64,000 bases of DNA, taken from contig DRHW01000007.1 in NCBI GenBank assembly GCA_011053005.1, positions 34,723-98,722 on the forward strand, given 5' to 3'. Positions 10,766-19,047 of this stretch are shown here, in pieces. Source of the DNA: Methylophaga sp. Lineage in GTDB: Bacteria > Pseudomonadota > Gammaproteobacteria > Nitrosococcales > Methylophagaceae. The translations under genes were made by a program, and so were the position numbers. Under the pieces are notes generated by a model. The model worked only from the letters and a program-made list of their open reading frames with translations, was not told the DNA's origin and did no database searches. Positions within the stretch are counted from its first letter, which is position 1; each line of letters starts with the position of its first letter.

Positions 10766-11197
10766 ATGGCTAGACGTCATTTCACATTACAAAGTTTTTT
10801 ATTACGATTGGCGTTTGCAGTTGCACTAGTTTACGCCAGCTATAATCCCAGTGGTTATAGTTTTTTCGATTGGGCAAAAGAAGCGTTATTGGGTGATAAA
10901 TTAGCCATCACTCCACCTTTTGCGATGGCGACAGTAATCTTATTAATTGGCTGGTCGGTTTATATTCGGGCTACATTACTCGCATTAGGTGCATTAGGCT
11001 TATTTTTGGCCTTTGCCTTCTTTGCGATTATCGTCTGGTGGTTTATAGATTTGGGCGTACTCGGTATTGATAATGTATCAGCCATTACCTATGCCTCTTT
11101 ATTCGTTTTAGCGGCTATACTCGCCACAGGTATGTCTTGGTCACATCTTCGTCGGAGAATGTCAGGACAAACAGATGTTGATGATATTGCAGATTAA
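10766..11197 (+). CDS. Small four-helix membrane protein (DUF6524-like)
   Basis: This 143-residue inner-membrane protein has about four hydrophobic helices, the last near residues 105-122. The N-terminus (RRHFTLQSFLLRLAFAVALV) and the YNPSGYSFFDW stretch match what I remember of family DUF6524, whose function is unknown. The start is set by an AGGACAGG site nine bases before the ATG. It follows guaA by 33 bases with no terminator between, so it may be co-transcribed. No catalytic motif is visible. Confidence 0.7.
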   Translation: MARRHFTLQSFLLRLAFAVALVYASYNPSGYSFFDWAKEALLGDKLAITPPFAMATVILLIGWSVYIRATLLALGALGLFLAFAFFAIIVWWFIDLGVLGIDNVSAITYASLFVLAAILATGMSWSHLRRRMSGQTDVDDIAD

Positions 11198-11255
11198 ATA
11201 AAAAATAAATTAGACTCGAAAACGCTCATCCATAAATTTTATTTGCTGACCTATC

Positions 11256-12074
11256 ATGGTGGACAACGTAATGAACGAAACTGAATCAACAATGCACTGC
11301 ATTACGCTTTGTTTAGCCAACGCATTTGATTTCAAAAAGCTCAGTGAAAGATTATTGGCGAGTAGACGAGCTAGTTTATTAAAAGATGTACTGCTCATTG
11401 ATCATGATAATGCCTATTCGATGGTGTTTCCCTATGGCGTTGTCGTTCATTGGAATGTTTCACTCGATGATCGTCGAAAGCTACAAACTGAATTATTTGA
11501 ATTTGCCACAGACATCCACCAAGTCATTGAGGAAGATAATTTCAGATATAGAGTAAATGCGGAGCAACATCGAATAAAATTCGATTGCATCGAAATGTCA
11601 TCAGATGCTGAAAATAAGAATTTAGTCGCTGTATCTCATGCCATGGCACAATCCATCAAGCTTTCATCATTTGAAAATCATGCGCAAGATACGATTGAAA
11701 CAACCAAGCATTTACCAAAATCATTAGCAAAAACGGGCAAAATTAATTTATCGAAAAAGGCATTAGCCAAAATTCGTGGTCAGTTATTTCTCACCAATAG
11801 TGACATTATTCTTAAATTTGATTTACTCGACATCCCGGAGTTTTTCTGGGAATACCCCGAATATCAAACCTTATATACCCAAATGACAAATTATTTAGAG
11901 TTGAGTCAACGTACTAATATTTTGTCCAAAAAGTTGGAAACCATTCACATATTGCTTGAAATGTTGGCTGATGAACAAAAGCATCATCATTCCTCAACAT
12001 TAGAATGGATTATTATTATTTTAATTGGGGTCGAAATAGCGATCATTTTAATTGACAAACTAACTGCACTGTAG
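11256..12074 (+). CDS. RMND1/Sif2-family (DUF155) membrane-anchored protein
   Basis: The protein is 272 residues from the ATG at 11256; the ATG at 11271 is also in frame and has a better GGTGGA site upstream. The body matches the DUF155 family known from mitochondrial RMND1 and yeast Sif2/Rmd1: an AYSMVFPYGVVVHWNV strand region, then DIPEFFWEYPEYQTLYTQ and a long helix, then a C-terminal membrane anchor (about 250-268). In mitochondria RMND1 supports translation; the bacterial role is not established. It follows the DUF6524-like gene by 58 bases. Confidence 0.75.
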   Translation: MVDNVMNETESTMHCITLCLANAFDFKKLSERLLASRRASLLKDVLLIDHDNAYSMVFPYGVVVHWNVSLDDRRKLQTELFEFATDIHQVIEEDNFRYRVNAEQHRIKFDCIEMSSDAENKNLVAVSHAMAQSIKLSSFENHAQDTIETTKHLPKSLAKTGKINLSKKALAKIRGQLFLTNSDIILKFDLLDIPEFFWEYPEYQTLYTQMTNYLELSQRTNILSKKLETIHILLEMLADEQKHHHSSTLEWIIIILIGVEIAIILIDKLTAL

Positions 12075-12116
12075 TTTTCAATCACACTTTAAATTCATAT
12101 ACAGGACTCATCTAAG

Positions 12117-12344
12117 ATGGCCACAAGTAAGAAATACAATTTTAAAATTAAACAAGATGGCGCAACTTGGTCGACCAAAATTACCCGTCGTGTGTCTTCA
12201 CAAAGAACCGTTATCTCCAAAAAACAAGATGGCTTTGCTTCTGAAGCTGAAGCTCAAGCTTGGGGTGAAAAAGAAATTGCCTTATTTTTAGAGAATTTGA
12301 GTGCACGTAATAAACGTCGGTCAAAACCACGCACAGAAAACTAA
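12117..12344 (+). CDS. Small basic protein (DUF3622-like)
   Basis: This 75-residue soluble protein is rich in lysine and arginine, with a conserved-looking DGATWSTKITRR segment and a C-terminal FASEAEAQAWGEKEI helix. It matches my memory of the small DUF3622 family found in marine gammaproteobacteria. No function is known. The basic ends suggest nucleic-acid binding, but nothing in the sequence proves it. It follows the DUF155 gene by 42 bases. Confidence 0.65.
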   Translation: MATSKKYNFKIKQDGATWSTKITRRVSSQRTVISKKQDGFASEAEAQAWGEKEIALFLENLSARNKRRSKPRTEN

Positions 12345-12475
12345 TGAGCAAGGTTTAATAAGATAAAAATTGAGCTACTTGCCGATAGCCCAGTAATACC
12401 GCAGGATTAAAACGGTCATTACGTTGTTAAAATCAATATCGCACATCCATTTTTTTAAACTCTGAGGAAAATTAC

Positions 12476-12760
12476 ATGGCAAATGAAGGTTATCATGAAC
12501 CCATCGAAGAATTATCTGTTGAAACGCGAGATATGCACAGAGCGATTACTTCGTTGATGGAAGAACTCGAAGCAGTCGATTGGTACAACCAACGTGTTGA
12601 TGCTTGCAAAGATGATGAATTAAGAGCTATTTTGATTCATAACCGCGATGAAGAAAAAGAACATGCGGCAATGGTTTTGGAATGGATCCGTCGTAAAGAT
12701 CCACGCTTCGATAAAGAATTAAAAGATTATTTGTTTACCAGCACACCGATTAAAGATTAA
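12476..12760 (+). CDS. Encapsulated-ferritin (EncFtn) family protein, no cargo tag
   Basis: This 94-residue two-helix protein matches EncFtn, the half-ferritin that assembles into an annular decamer and oxidises iron. Compared with the Rhodospirillum rubrum protein recalled from memory, the ferroxidase ligands are all present at a shift of two: E30, E60 and H63, with W36 and Y37 beside the entry site. The first helix holds SLMEELEAVDWYNQR and the second NRDEEKEHAAMVLEW. EncFtn normally continues 20-30 residues to an encapsulin-loading peptide and is followed by the encapsulin gene. Here the protein stops after STPIKD, and a terminator and the convergent gnd come next. The ATG has a TGAGGAAA site. 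Confidence 0.88.
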   Translation: MANEGYHEPIEELSVETRDMHRAITSLMEELEAVDWYNQRVDACKDDELRAILIHNRDEEKEHAAMVLEWIRRKDPRFDKELKDYLFTSTPIKD

Positions 12761-12773
12761 GTATAAAAAGTAT

Positions 12774-12811
12774 AAAAAAAGGGCGAAGTTATAATAACTT
12801 CGCCCTTTTTA
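12774..12811. terminator. Bidirectional terminator between EncFtn and gnd
   Basis: A perfect ten-base-pair stem (GGGCGAAGTT with AACTTCGCCC) has a five-base loop, an A tract on the left and a T tract on the right. It serves both convergent genes. Confidence 0.9.
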
Positions 12812-12826
12812 TTTAACGATGATTAA

Positions 12827-14293
12827 TTAAACATCGTAATTGGTGGCTGAAATATCACCACCTCGTCCAGTCCAATTCGTATGAAAAAACTCACCGCGAG
12901 GTTTATCTAAACGCTCATAGGTATGTGCACCAAAATAATCGCGTTGTGCTTGTAATAGATTCGCCGGCAAACGTTCGCTGCGGTAACCATCATAAAATGA
13001 TAACGCACTACTAAATGTCGGTGCTGGAACGCCCAATGAAATCGCCGTACCCACTGCTTTACGCCAACCCGGTAACGCCTCAGTAATCGCATCAATAAAG
13101 AATTGGTCTAATAATAAGTTTTGTAAATCCGGTTGATGGGTAAATGCATCACGAATATTCGCTAAGAACTGGCTACGAATAATACAACCACCACGCCACA
13201 TTAACGCGATTCCGCCGTAATTAAGATCCCAACCATAGGTTACAGATGCTTCACGCATCAACATGTAACCTTGGGCATAAGAAATGATTTTTGAGGCATA
13301 TAGAGCATCACGAATCGCATTGACCATTTCCGCTTTATCGCCTTCGAACTCACCCGCTAATTTAGGCAATACCTTCGAAGCAATAACTCGCTCAGCTTTG
13401 CGTGCAGACAAGCAACGAGCAAACACAGCTTCACCAATCAATGTTAAAGGAATACCTAAATCCAAAGCATTCATACCCGTCCATTTACCGGTACCTTTTT
13501 GTCCTGCCGTATCAAGAATGTGATCAATCAGTAAACTGCCATCATCTTCTTTCACCGCTAAAATATCGCGGGTGATTTCAATCAAATACGAATCTAATAC
13601 GCCGTGATTCCATTCAGCAAATACTGCCTGAATTTCATCACCTGACATACCAATACCTTCACGCATTAATTGGTAGGCTTCACAAATAAGTTGCATATCG
13701 CCATATTCAATACCGTTATGCACCATTTTGACATAGTGGCCGGCACCATCATTACCCACCCAATCACAACAAGGTTCACCATCAACCTGAGCTGCGATCG
13801 CTTGAAAAATAGGCTTAACTGAAGACCAAGCAGCTTGGTTACCACCTGGCATAATTGAAGGTCCAAAACGTGCCCCTTGTTCACCACCTGATACGCCAGT
13901 ACCAATAAATAAAATACCTTTTGTACGCAATTCGGTAGTACGTCGATCACTATCGTTATACAAGGAATTGCCACCATCAATAATCACATCGCCATGTTCA
14001 AGATAAGGCACTAATTGTTCGATAAAAGCATCAACCGCAGGCCCTGCTTTAACCATCAACATAATGCGTCGTGGAGCTTTTAGTGATTCAACAAAACTTT
14101 TTAAATCGTAGCAACCGATAATGGTCGTACCTTTAGCTGGACCTTCTAAAAAATCATCTACTTTACTGGTAGTACGGTTATACACAGCAACGGTAAAACC
14201 ATGGTCATTCATGTTCAATACCAGATTTTGACCCATAACGGCTAATCCGACTAAACCAATATCTGCTTGTGCCACTACTTCAACTTTACTCAT
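12827..14293 (-). CDS. gnd: 6-phosphogluconate dehydrogenase (decarboxylating)
   Basis: It converts 6-phosphogluconate to ribulose 5-phosphate and CO2, making NAD(P)H. The Rossmann motif [18 protein letters not shown] begins at about residue 14, the substrate loop [16 protein letters not shown] is intact, and [15 protein letters not shown] and [10 protein letters not shown] complete the family pattern. At 488 residues it is the long dimeric class. The downstream neighbour on the upstream side overlaps its start by four bases (ATGA), so it lies second in a two-gene operon after a putative nucleotidyltransferase. No zwf is adjacent. Confidence 0.95.
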   Translation of the reverse strand: MSKVEVVAQADIGLVGLAVMGQNLVLNMNDHGFTVAVYNRTTSKVDDFLEGPAKGTTIIGCYDLKSFVESLKAPRRIMLMVKAGPAVDAFIEQLVPYLEHGDVIIDGGNSLYNDSDRRTTELRTKGILFIGTGVSGGEQGARFGPSIMPGGNQAAWSSVKPIFQAIAAQVDGEPCCDWVGNDGAGHYVKMVHNGIEYGDMQLICEAYQLMREGIGMSGDEIQAVFAEWNHGVLDSYLIEITRDILAVKEDDGSLLIDHILDTAGQKGTGKWTGMNALDLGIPLTLIGEAVFARCLSARKAERVIASKVLPKLAGEFEGDKAEMVNAIRDALYASKIISYAQGYMLMREASVTYGWDLNYGGIALMWRGGCIIRSQFLANIRDAFTHQPDLQNLLLDQFFIDAITEALPGWRKAVGTAISLGVPAPTFSSALSFYDGYRSERLPANLLQAQRDYFGAHTYERLDKPRGEFFHTNWTGRGGDISATNYDV

Positions 14294-15246
14294 TTATTTA
14301 TCACCTTAATATATTCGTTTTCAGCTTCGCGTGTCGAGCCGACAATTAGCCGACATTGACCTGTAGCAATATTGCACTCTACAGCACCTGAAACTTCGAT
14401 TAGTTCGTCTTTTTTTGCTTGTCCAACGTAGGTATGAGTGAATGACAATACTTCAGGTGTCAATTCATCATCAATGAGATAAACAGCAGGGAAATCAAAG
14501 GCACGCACATCATTTAATACCTTTGTCGTGATGGTTCGCATTCCTTGCTTTTGATACTGCTGATCGTCATATAAAATCTCATCCCTTAGACAGACCATAC
14601 CTATATCGAATTTAGTTCCATCAATAGACGCCTTGTTATGTTTGCGATATTCATGCCAAGAAAACTCTTCAAAACTTAACTCTCCTGCTCGACGCTGAAA
14701 GTTATCTTTCATCAGCGTCAGATCTAGATCATCAATTTGTCCTGAGTCTAATGCCAGCTTTAATGCTTGGCGTGTTTTTTGAAATGCTTGTCGTCCATAT
14801 GCGACCAGATCAATATCGGATGCTGGACCTTGTTGATTGATTAGCATCGAACCCGTTAGTCCCAAAAAGTCACAATCTGCACCATACTGCACCAATATAG
14901 GGATGAGCAATTGAAGCTTTGACTCGATGTCATCGTTGGGTTGACGATTTAAGACCTGTTTTAGTCTTATTTCTGGTCGGTGATGCTGAACAATGTCCTT
15001 GATCGCAACGGCATGAAACAAGGCATCAAATTGGGTGGATGAGTATAAGTATTGAGGATAGGCGTGTTTTAATAATTCATTTGCTTGCGTAGTACCTATT
15101 TTTGCCCAACCATCATCGTTTTTCACATATCGCAAAAAACAACCGACTTTACCTTCATGTGATTGATAACTCACAACGGCAAAAATTAAGCCTTCTTTAG
15201 TTTCGATAAAATCTTTTGGAAAGTAAGGAAAATCAGTTTGTCTCAT
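14290..15246 (-). CDS. Putative nucleotidyltransferase-fold protein
   Basis: This 318-residue soluble protein contains [22 protein letters not shown] at residues 130-151, split here as GS (132-133) followed by D144 and D146. This is the GS-x-D-x-D pattern of the polymerase-beta nucleotidyltransferase superfamily, though with a longer gap than usual. A third acidic residue may be D155-160 or later. The N-terminal 100 residues and the C-terminal 80 residues are not recognised; the whole recalls the predicted nucleotidyltransferases of COG1665. The end overlaps gnd by four bases, which suggests coupled expression. Function is unknown. Confidence 0.6.
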   Translation of the reverse strand: MRQTDFPYFPKDFIETKEGLIFAVVSYQSHEGKVGCFLRYVKNDDGWAKIGTTQANELLKHAYPQYLYSSTQFDALFHAVAIKDIVQHHRPEIRLKQVLNRQPNDDIESKLQLLIPILVQYGADCDFLGLTGSMLINQQGPASDIDLVAYGRQAFQKTRQALKLALDSGQIDDLDLTLMKDNFQRRAGELSFEEFSWHEYRKHNKASIDGTKFDIGMVCLRDEILYDDQQYQKQGMRTITTKVLNDVRAFDFPAVYLIDDELTPEVLSFTHTYVGQAKKDELIEVSGAVECNIATGQCRLIVGSTREAENEYIKVINK

Positions 15247-15346
15247 AGGTAATTGTTGGGCTCTTATTTAAATTAAAATTATCTAGATTCGCTGCTTGTT
15301 ATCTCTAAATGTGGTTTATTTTTAATATTTATTGAACAGTAAATAG

Positions 15347-16072
15347 CTAAAACAATCGCGTTCGTCGCAGACACATCCATATCGCAGCTAAAGATATGCT
15401 AATCAATAATACGCCCAGAAAATCCAACAACCATCTGCCCATTGGGCCTAATATTTCACCAGTATGTATATCTAATAAAACACGTTCAGCGGTTATACCT
15501 TCACCATGAAAATATTTAACTAACGACCTTGTTACTGAGTCTGGCATAGAGGCAGGTAGACTCCAACCAATACCTTGTAATGAAATTTCTTCCCATTTAT
15601 CGAGCATAAAATCACTGCGCCACATACCATCTTGGGTTTGAATAACAGGATCGCCATGGAATAAACCTATATTTTGAATCCTTGGCGGCACACCTGCGGC
15701 AGCGCCCATTCGTTCAATAAATTCACCGTCAGCGTTCAGTAAAATCAACGCATCATCGGTTGCCAACACGATAACCTCATCAAGCACCACACCACCTAAT
15801 AATGGTCTTTGAGCTGTAGTTACTGGTTTTGCATTAACGAATATTTCTGGTCCAAACTGAGATACTGCAAATGGGTCTAATAGATAAACCGCATCAGGAT
15901 TCACCTCACTCACACCATAATGCTTTAACAGCCACGGCGATGTCAGATAGTACTTATCCAACTTTAAATCAATAACATGATTAAGCAAAAGGCCTGTCAT
16001 CGCATATAACATCACAAACAAAGCAATCGCAGCAGCCATGCTACGGTATAGTCTTCCCATCCGGCGGTTCAT
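15347..16072 (-). CDS. PepSY-type membrane protein
   Basis: This 241-residue protein has an N-terminal membrane helix (about residues 10-33, ending in the GLLLNH motif), a long periplasmic part, and a C-terminal helix (about 214-234) followed by an Arg-rich tail. HTGEILG before the last helix is typical of PepSY-associated proteins found beside siderophore and TonB systems. Divergence from the exbB-exbD-exbD-tonB operon fits an iron-related role. No enzymatic motif is visible, and the exact function of this family is not known to me. Confidence 0.65.
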   Translation of the reverse strand: MNRRMGRLYRSMAAAIALFVMLYAMTGLLLNHVIDLKLDKYYLTSPWLLKHYGVSEVNPDAVYLLDPFAVSQFGPEIFVNAKPVTTAQRPLLGGVVLDEVIVLATDDALILLNADGEFIERMGAAAGVPPRIQNIGLFHGDPVIQTQDGMWRSDFMLDKWEEISLQGIGWSLPASMPDSVTRSLVKYFHGEGITAERVLLDIHTGEILGPMGRWLLDFLGVLLISISLAAIWMCLRRTRLF

Positions 16073-16481
16073 ATCATCACTCTATTTGATCTATAACAAA
16101 GCTAAATATAATGCCATTGTTAACCTTCATGTCATAGCCCTCGCCACACGTTTACTGATCAAATTGCATCAATATAACGCTCACTGATTTGATTGCTAAA
16201 CGTTGATATTAATAGTCATCTGATTAAGTGCGCATTATTGAATATTTCTCTACTCGTAAAGTAATGTTGTTTATTTCACTGATTTTGTCGCTAGATGCTC
16301 AATAATAATTAAAACTCACGATCATTGAGATGTATCAATTGCCTCCATAAACACACGAGATTATCATTTACTTTCATAGACTTAGAGATAGTATCTTTAA
16401 ACTAATTTTTTCAAATAATTATTGCACTCACAAATAGGAATCGTTATCATTTGCAACACTATTTATACATGAGAGTCTCTA
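16073..16481. other. Divergent intergenic region upstream of the TonB operon
   Basis: No gene is seen in these 409 bases. The stretch is AT-rich and separates the PepSY-type gene from exbB. It holds a Fur-like site (16436-16454) and a second, weaker half site GATTATCATTTAC near 16360. Confidence 0.5.
16436..16454. promoter_or_regulatory. Fur-box-like site
   Basis: Read on the minus strand it is GCAAATGATAACGATTCCT, agreeing at 12 of 19 positions with the classical Fur consensus and keeping the central AATGATAA. It lies 28-46 bases before the exbB start, overlapping the likely promoter of the TonB operon. Confidence 0.5.
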
Positions 16482-17291
16482 ATGGATCAAAACTTAATTA
16501 ATGCCGCTAGTCCATCAGCGAATACGTCAGACTTAAACACTGCTAATGCTGCCACAGGAAATCTACAAGCAGATCCTTCTTTATTAGCTAACTCGCTACC
16601 GCAAGATACATTGGCAAGCCCGCTAATCCAAGACCGAATTGCTGATTTTCTTAATATTGGTGGTCCGGTTGTTTGGATATTATTGCTAATGTCACTCGTG
16701 GCCGTCAGCATTATGTTGATCAAACTTTGGCAATTTTCAAAGCTAAAACCTGAACGCCGTACTGCACTCGATAAAAGCCTTACCTTGTGGCACAAAGGCG
16801 AGAAAAGCTCAGCTAAAGTCATGCTCAACTCTAAATACAGTGTTGAAAAAGTGACCCTCGTCGCAATGAATGGACTGATGGATAGCACGGTAGATAAAAC
16901 ACTCTTGAAAGAAGAGTTAAATAGAATTGCGGCACTTAAACTTGAGCAATTACGCAGCTACCTTCGTCCGCTTGAAGTAATTGCAACGCTCAGTCCATTA
17001 TTAGGTTTATTAGGTACGGTTATCGGGATGATTATGGCGTTTCAACAAATGGCTGCTGCTGGCAATCAAGTTGACCCATCGGTATTGTCTGGCGGTATTT
17101 GGCAGGCGTTATTAACAACGGCAGTCGGTCTTACTGTTGCGATCCCAGTTGTTGCAGTACATACATGGCTTGAACGAAAAGTAGAACGTGTAGGCAGCTT
17201 GATGAACGATGTTGTCACCCAATTATTTACAAGCCCAGTCTCAGCGGAAAAACCAGCAGTAAATAGTAAAGGTTTAAACCATGCTGCTTGA
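16482..17291 (+). CDS. exbB: ExbB/TolQ proton-channel protein
   Basis: This 269-residue ExbB forms the pentameric proton channel of the TonB energiser. A roughly 50-residue N-terminal Ala/Asn/Ser-rich extension precedes the first membrane helix (about 55-80). The second and third helices lie near 165-190 and 205-228, with the conserved LSPLLGLLGTVIGMI and the ALLTTAVGLTVAIPVV pore-lining helix. The end overlaps exbD1 by 11 bases. It heads an exbB-exbD-exbD-tonB operon that probably follows Fur control through the upstream site. Confidence 0.9.
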   Translation: MDQNLINAASPSANTSDLNTANAATGNLQADPSLLANSLPQDTLASPLIQDRIADFLNIGGPVVWILLLMSLVAVSIMLIKLWQFSKLKPERRTALDKSLTLWHKGEKSSAKVMLNSKYSVEKVTLVAMNGLMDSTVDKTLLKEELNRIAALKLEQLRSYLRPLEVIATLSPLLGLLGTVIGMIMAFQQMAAAGNQVDPSVLSGGIWQALLTTAVGLTVAIPVVAVHTWLERKVERVGSLMNDVVTQLFTSPVSAEKPAVNSKGLNHAA

Positions 17292-17676
17292 GATAGCACC
17301 TCGTAAACGTCGAAATTTAATAAGCTTAACGCCACTCATTGATGTGGTGTTTATTTTGTTATTATTTTTTATGTTATCAAGCAGTTTTATCCGCTGGCAC
17401 CAAATTAACTTACAATCAGCTAGCGAAAGCCAAAGCCAAACGCCCGATCTTCGTATTTTAAAAATTGAATCGAATGAAGGTCAACTTAGTTTTAATGGCA
17501 CACGTTTATTTATGAATGATGATGCTGGCATACAAAAATTCGTCGCTGAAAACAAACAAGCCACATTTGTTATCACCGTTATTGAAGGCATAAAAATTCA
17601 AGTGATGGTCGATTTGTTGGATCAATTAAAACAAGCTGGTGCTACCAAGGTTTCTCTCGCAGGTTTAGCAGAATGA
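17281..17676 (+). CDS. exbD: ExbD-type biopolymer transporter, first copy
   Basis: This 131-residue protein has a short cytoplasmic N-terminus, one membrane helix and a periplasmic domain. The membrane motif TPLIDVVFILLLFFML carries the proton-accepting aspartate as D21, so this copy should be functional. It overlaps exbB in front and the second exbD behind by four bases. It probably forms a dimer inside the ExbB ring, possibly mixed with the second copy. Confidence 0.9.
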   Translation: MLLEIAPRKRRNLISLTPLIDVVFILLLFFMLSSSFIRWHQINLQSASESQSQTPDLRILKIESNEGQLSFNGTRLFMNDDAGIQKFVAENKQATFVITVIEGIKIQVMVDLLDQLKQAGATKVSLAGLAE

Positions 17677-18098
17677 TTTTAAATAATGCGACGGTGAAAC
17701 GTCCCAAAAATGATGATGACAGTCTGATCCCATTAATCAATATTGTCTTTTTAATGCTGATCTTTTTCATCGTTGCTGGACAAATTCAACCCTCAGATGG
17801 CGCGAAGGTTGAACCGGCTAATTCAATCAGTGAAGCCGAACTGGCTCCAGAACGCTTAAAAATAGTGATTACCGAAGATGATCAATTATTTATTGATGGC
17901 GCTCAAGTGCCTCAAGAAGCGTTTGCTCGTCATTTATCAGACTATTTAGAAACACTGTCTTCGGAACAAAAAGAAAATGCAGCTGTGGTCATAAAAGCAG
18001 ATGGCAACCTGAGTGTTGATCATATGCAAGGCTATGTAAAAACGATAAAAACATCGGGGATCGCTCATATCTCATTGATGACACAACCCTCCGAGTAA
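17673..18098 (+). CDS. ExbD-type protein, second copy with Asp replaced by Asn
   Basis: This 141-residue ExbD paralogue has the same layout as the copy before it, with one membrane helix (about residues 18-38) and a periplasmic domain. In the membrane motif IPLINIVFLMLIFFIVA the position of the proton-accepting aspartate is N23 (codon AAT at 17739-17741). It therefore should not protonate like a normal ExbD. It may act as the second, non-protonating subunit of a mixed ExbD dimer. A four-base overlap ties it to the first copy and nine bases separate it from tonB. Confidence 0.88.
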   Translation: MILNNATVKRPKNDDDSLIPLINIVFLMLIFFIVAGQIQPSDGAKVEPANSISEAELAPERLKIVITEDDQLFIDGAQVPQEAFARHLSDYLETLSSEQKENAAVVIKADGNLSVDHMQGYVKTIKTSGIAHISLMTQPSE

Positions 18099-18106
18099 GC
18101 GGCATT

Positions 18107-18943
18107 ATGATTAAAAAACAACACTGGCTTATTGCCTTGCTTATTGCATGTGTATTGCATGCTGCAGCCTTTATTTCCTTTGCATCAACGGATCAAATAG
18201 ACCAAGCTGAAGATACTGGAAAATCAGGCGTCGAAATTGATTTGGGTATGTTAGGTGATCTGGGTACCGCTACGGCCGATCCTATTGTAGAAGAAGTCGT
18301 TGCAGAAAAAGAACCTGAACCTGAGAAAGAAATTGAACCGCCTGAAGTCGTTGAACCGACACCTGTAGAACCAGAGCCTGAACCGATTCCCGAGCCTGTA
18401 AAACTGGATCCTAAGCCTGTTGTTCAAAAAAATGATGTGAAGATCAAAAAACAGGTCAAAGCACCGAAGGTAGAAAAGAAGATCATACCTAAGGAAAAAC
18501 CTACTCCAATTAAACCTGTTGAACACAAAGTAGCCGTTGCAGCGACAAAAACAGCTCAAAAAGCGACTTCATCAACCAATACAACGCGCGAGAAAAAGGC
18601 ATCAACAGGCACCCAAAACACCCTTTCATCTGGTGCACAAAAAAGTGCTGAACGTTCATATTTTGCAGAACTATCTGCTAAGTTAGCTCGTCACAAACGT
18701 TACCCAAATCGTTCAAGAAGACTACATGAAGAAGGTATTGTAGTGCTATTTATTGCCATAAATAGAGATGGGACGGTAACAAACTCTTACATCAGCAAGA
18801 GTTCGGGCTTTCCTAAGTTAGATGAGGCTGTACTTAGCATGTTGCGAAAAGCATCGCCGTTACCCGCTTTTCCGGATGATATGAAACAAGCAAACTTATC
18901 TATTAATATTCCTATCGATTTCAAACTAAACGATAGACGATAA
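18107..18943 (+). CDS. tonB: TonB energy transducer
   Basis: This 278-residue protein has the classic TonB layout: an N-terminal membrane helix (about residues 7-26, containing H18), a long Pro/Glu/Lys-rich periplasm-spanning region (about 60-150), a Thr/Ala/Lys linker, and a C-terminal beta domain (about 190-278) with the YPNRSRR start and GTVTNSYISKSSGFPKLDEA. It couples the ExbB-ExbD motor to TonB-dependent receptors. None of those receptors is in the window. A hairpin follows the gene. Confidence 0.92.
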   Translation: MIKKQHWLIALLIACVLHAAAFISFASTDQIDQAEDTGKSGVEIDLGMLGDLGTATADPIVEEVVAEKEPEPEKEIEPPEVVEPTPVEPEPEPIPEPVKLDPKPVVQKNDVKIKKQVKAPKVEKKIIPKEKPTPIKPVEHKVAVAATKTAQKATSSTNTTREKKASTGTQNTLSSGAQKSAERSYFAELSAKLARHKRYPNRSRRLHEEGIVVLFIAINRDGTVTNSYISKSSGFPKLDEAVLSMLRKASPLPAFPDDMKQANLSINIPIDFKLNDRR

Positions 18944-18960
18944 AAGTGTAAATATATGGC

Positions 18961-18986
18961 TGAATCGCTAGCTTACTAGCGATTCA
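18961..18986. terminator. Hairpin after tonB
   Basis: A perfect 11-base-pair stem (TGAATCGCTAG with CTAGCGATTCA) has a four-base loop CTTA. No T tract follows, so terminator function is plausible rather than certain. It lies between tonB and the convergent helicase gene. Confidence 0.5.
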
Positions 18987-19047
18987 AACTCATTGTCTTA
19001 GCTATTGGTATCGCCGATTAACTCTTTCCTTCTACGATTGCTTCAGG

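Noticed and set aside
12476..14293. Encapsulin nanocompartment operon
   Set aside because: Only the EncFtn-type gene is present; the next gene is the convergent gnd, and no encapsulin shell gene was found in the window.
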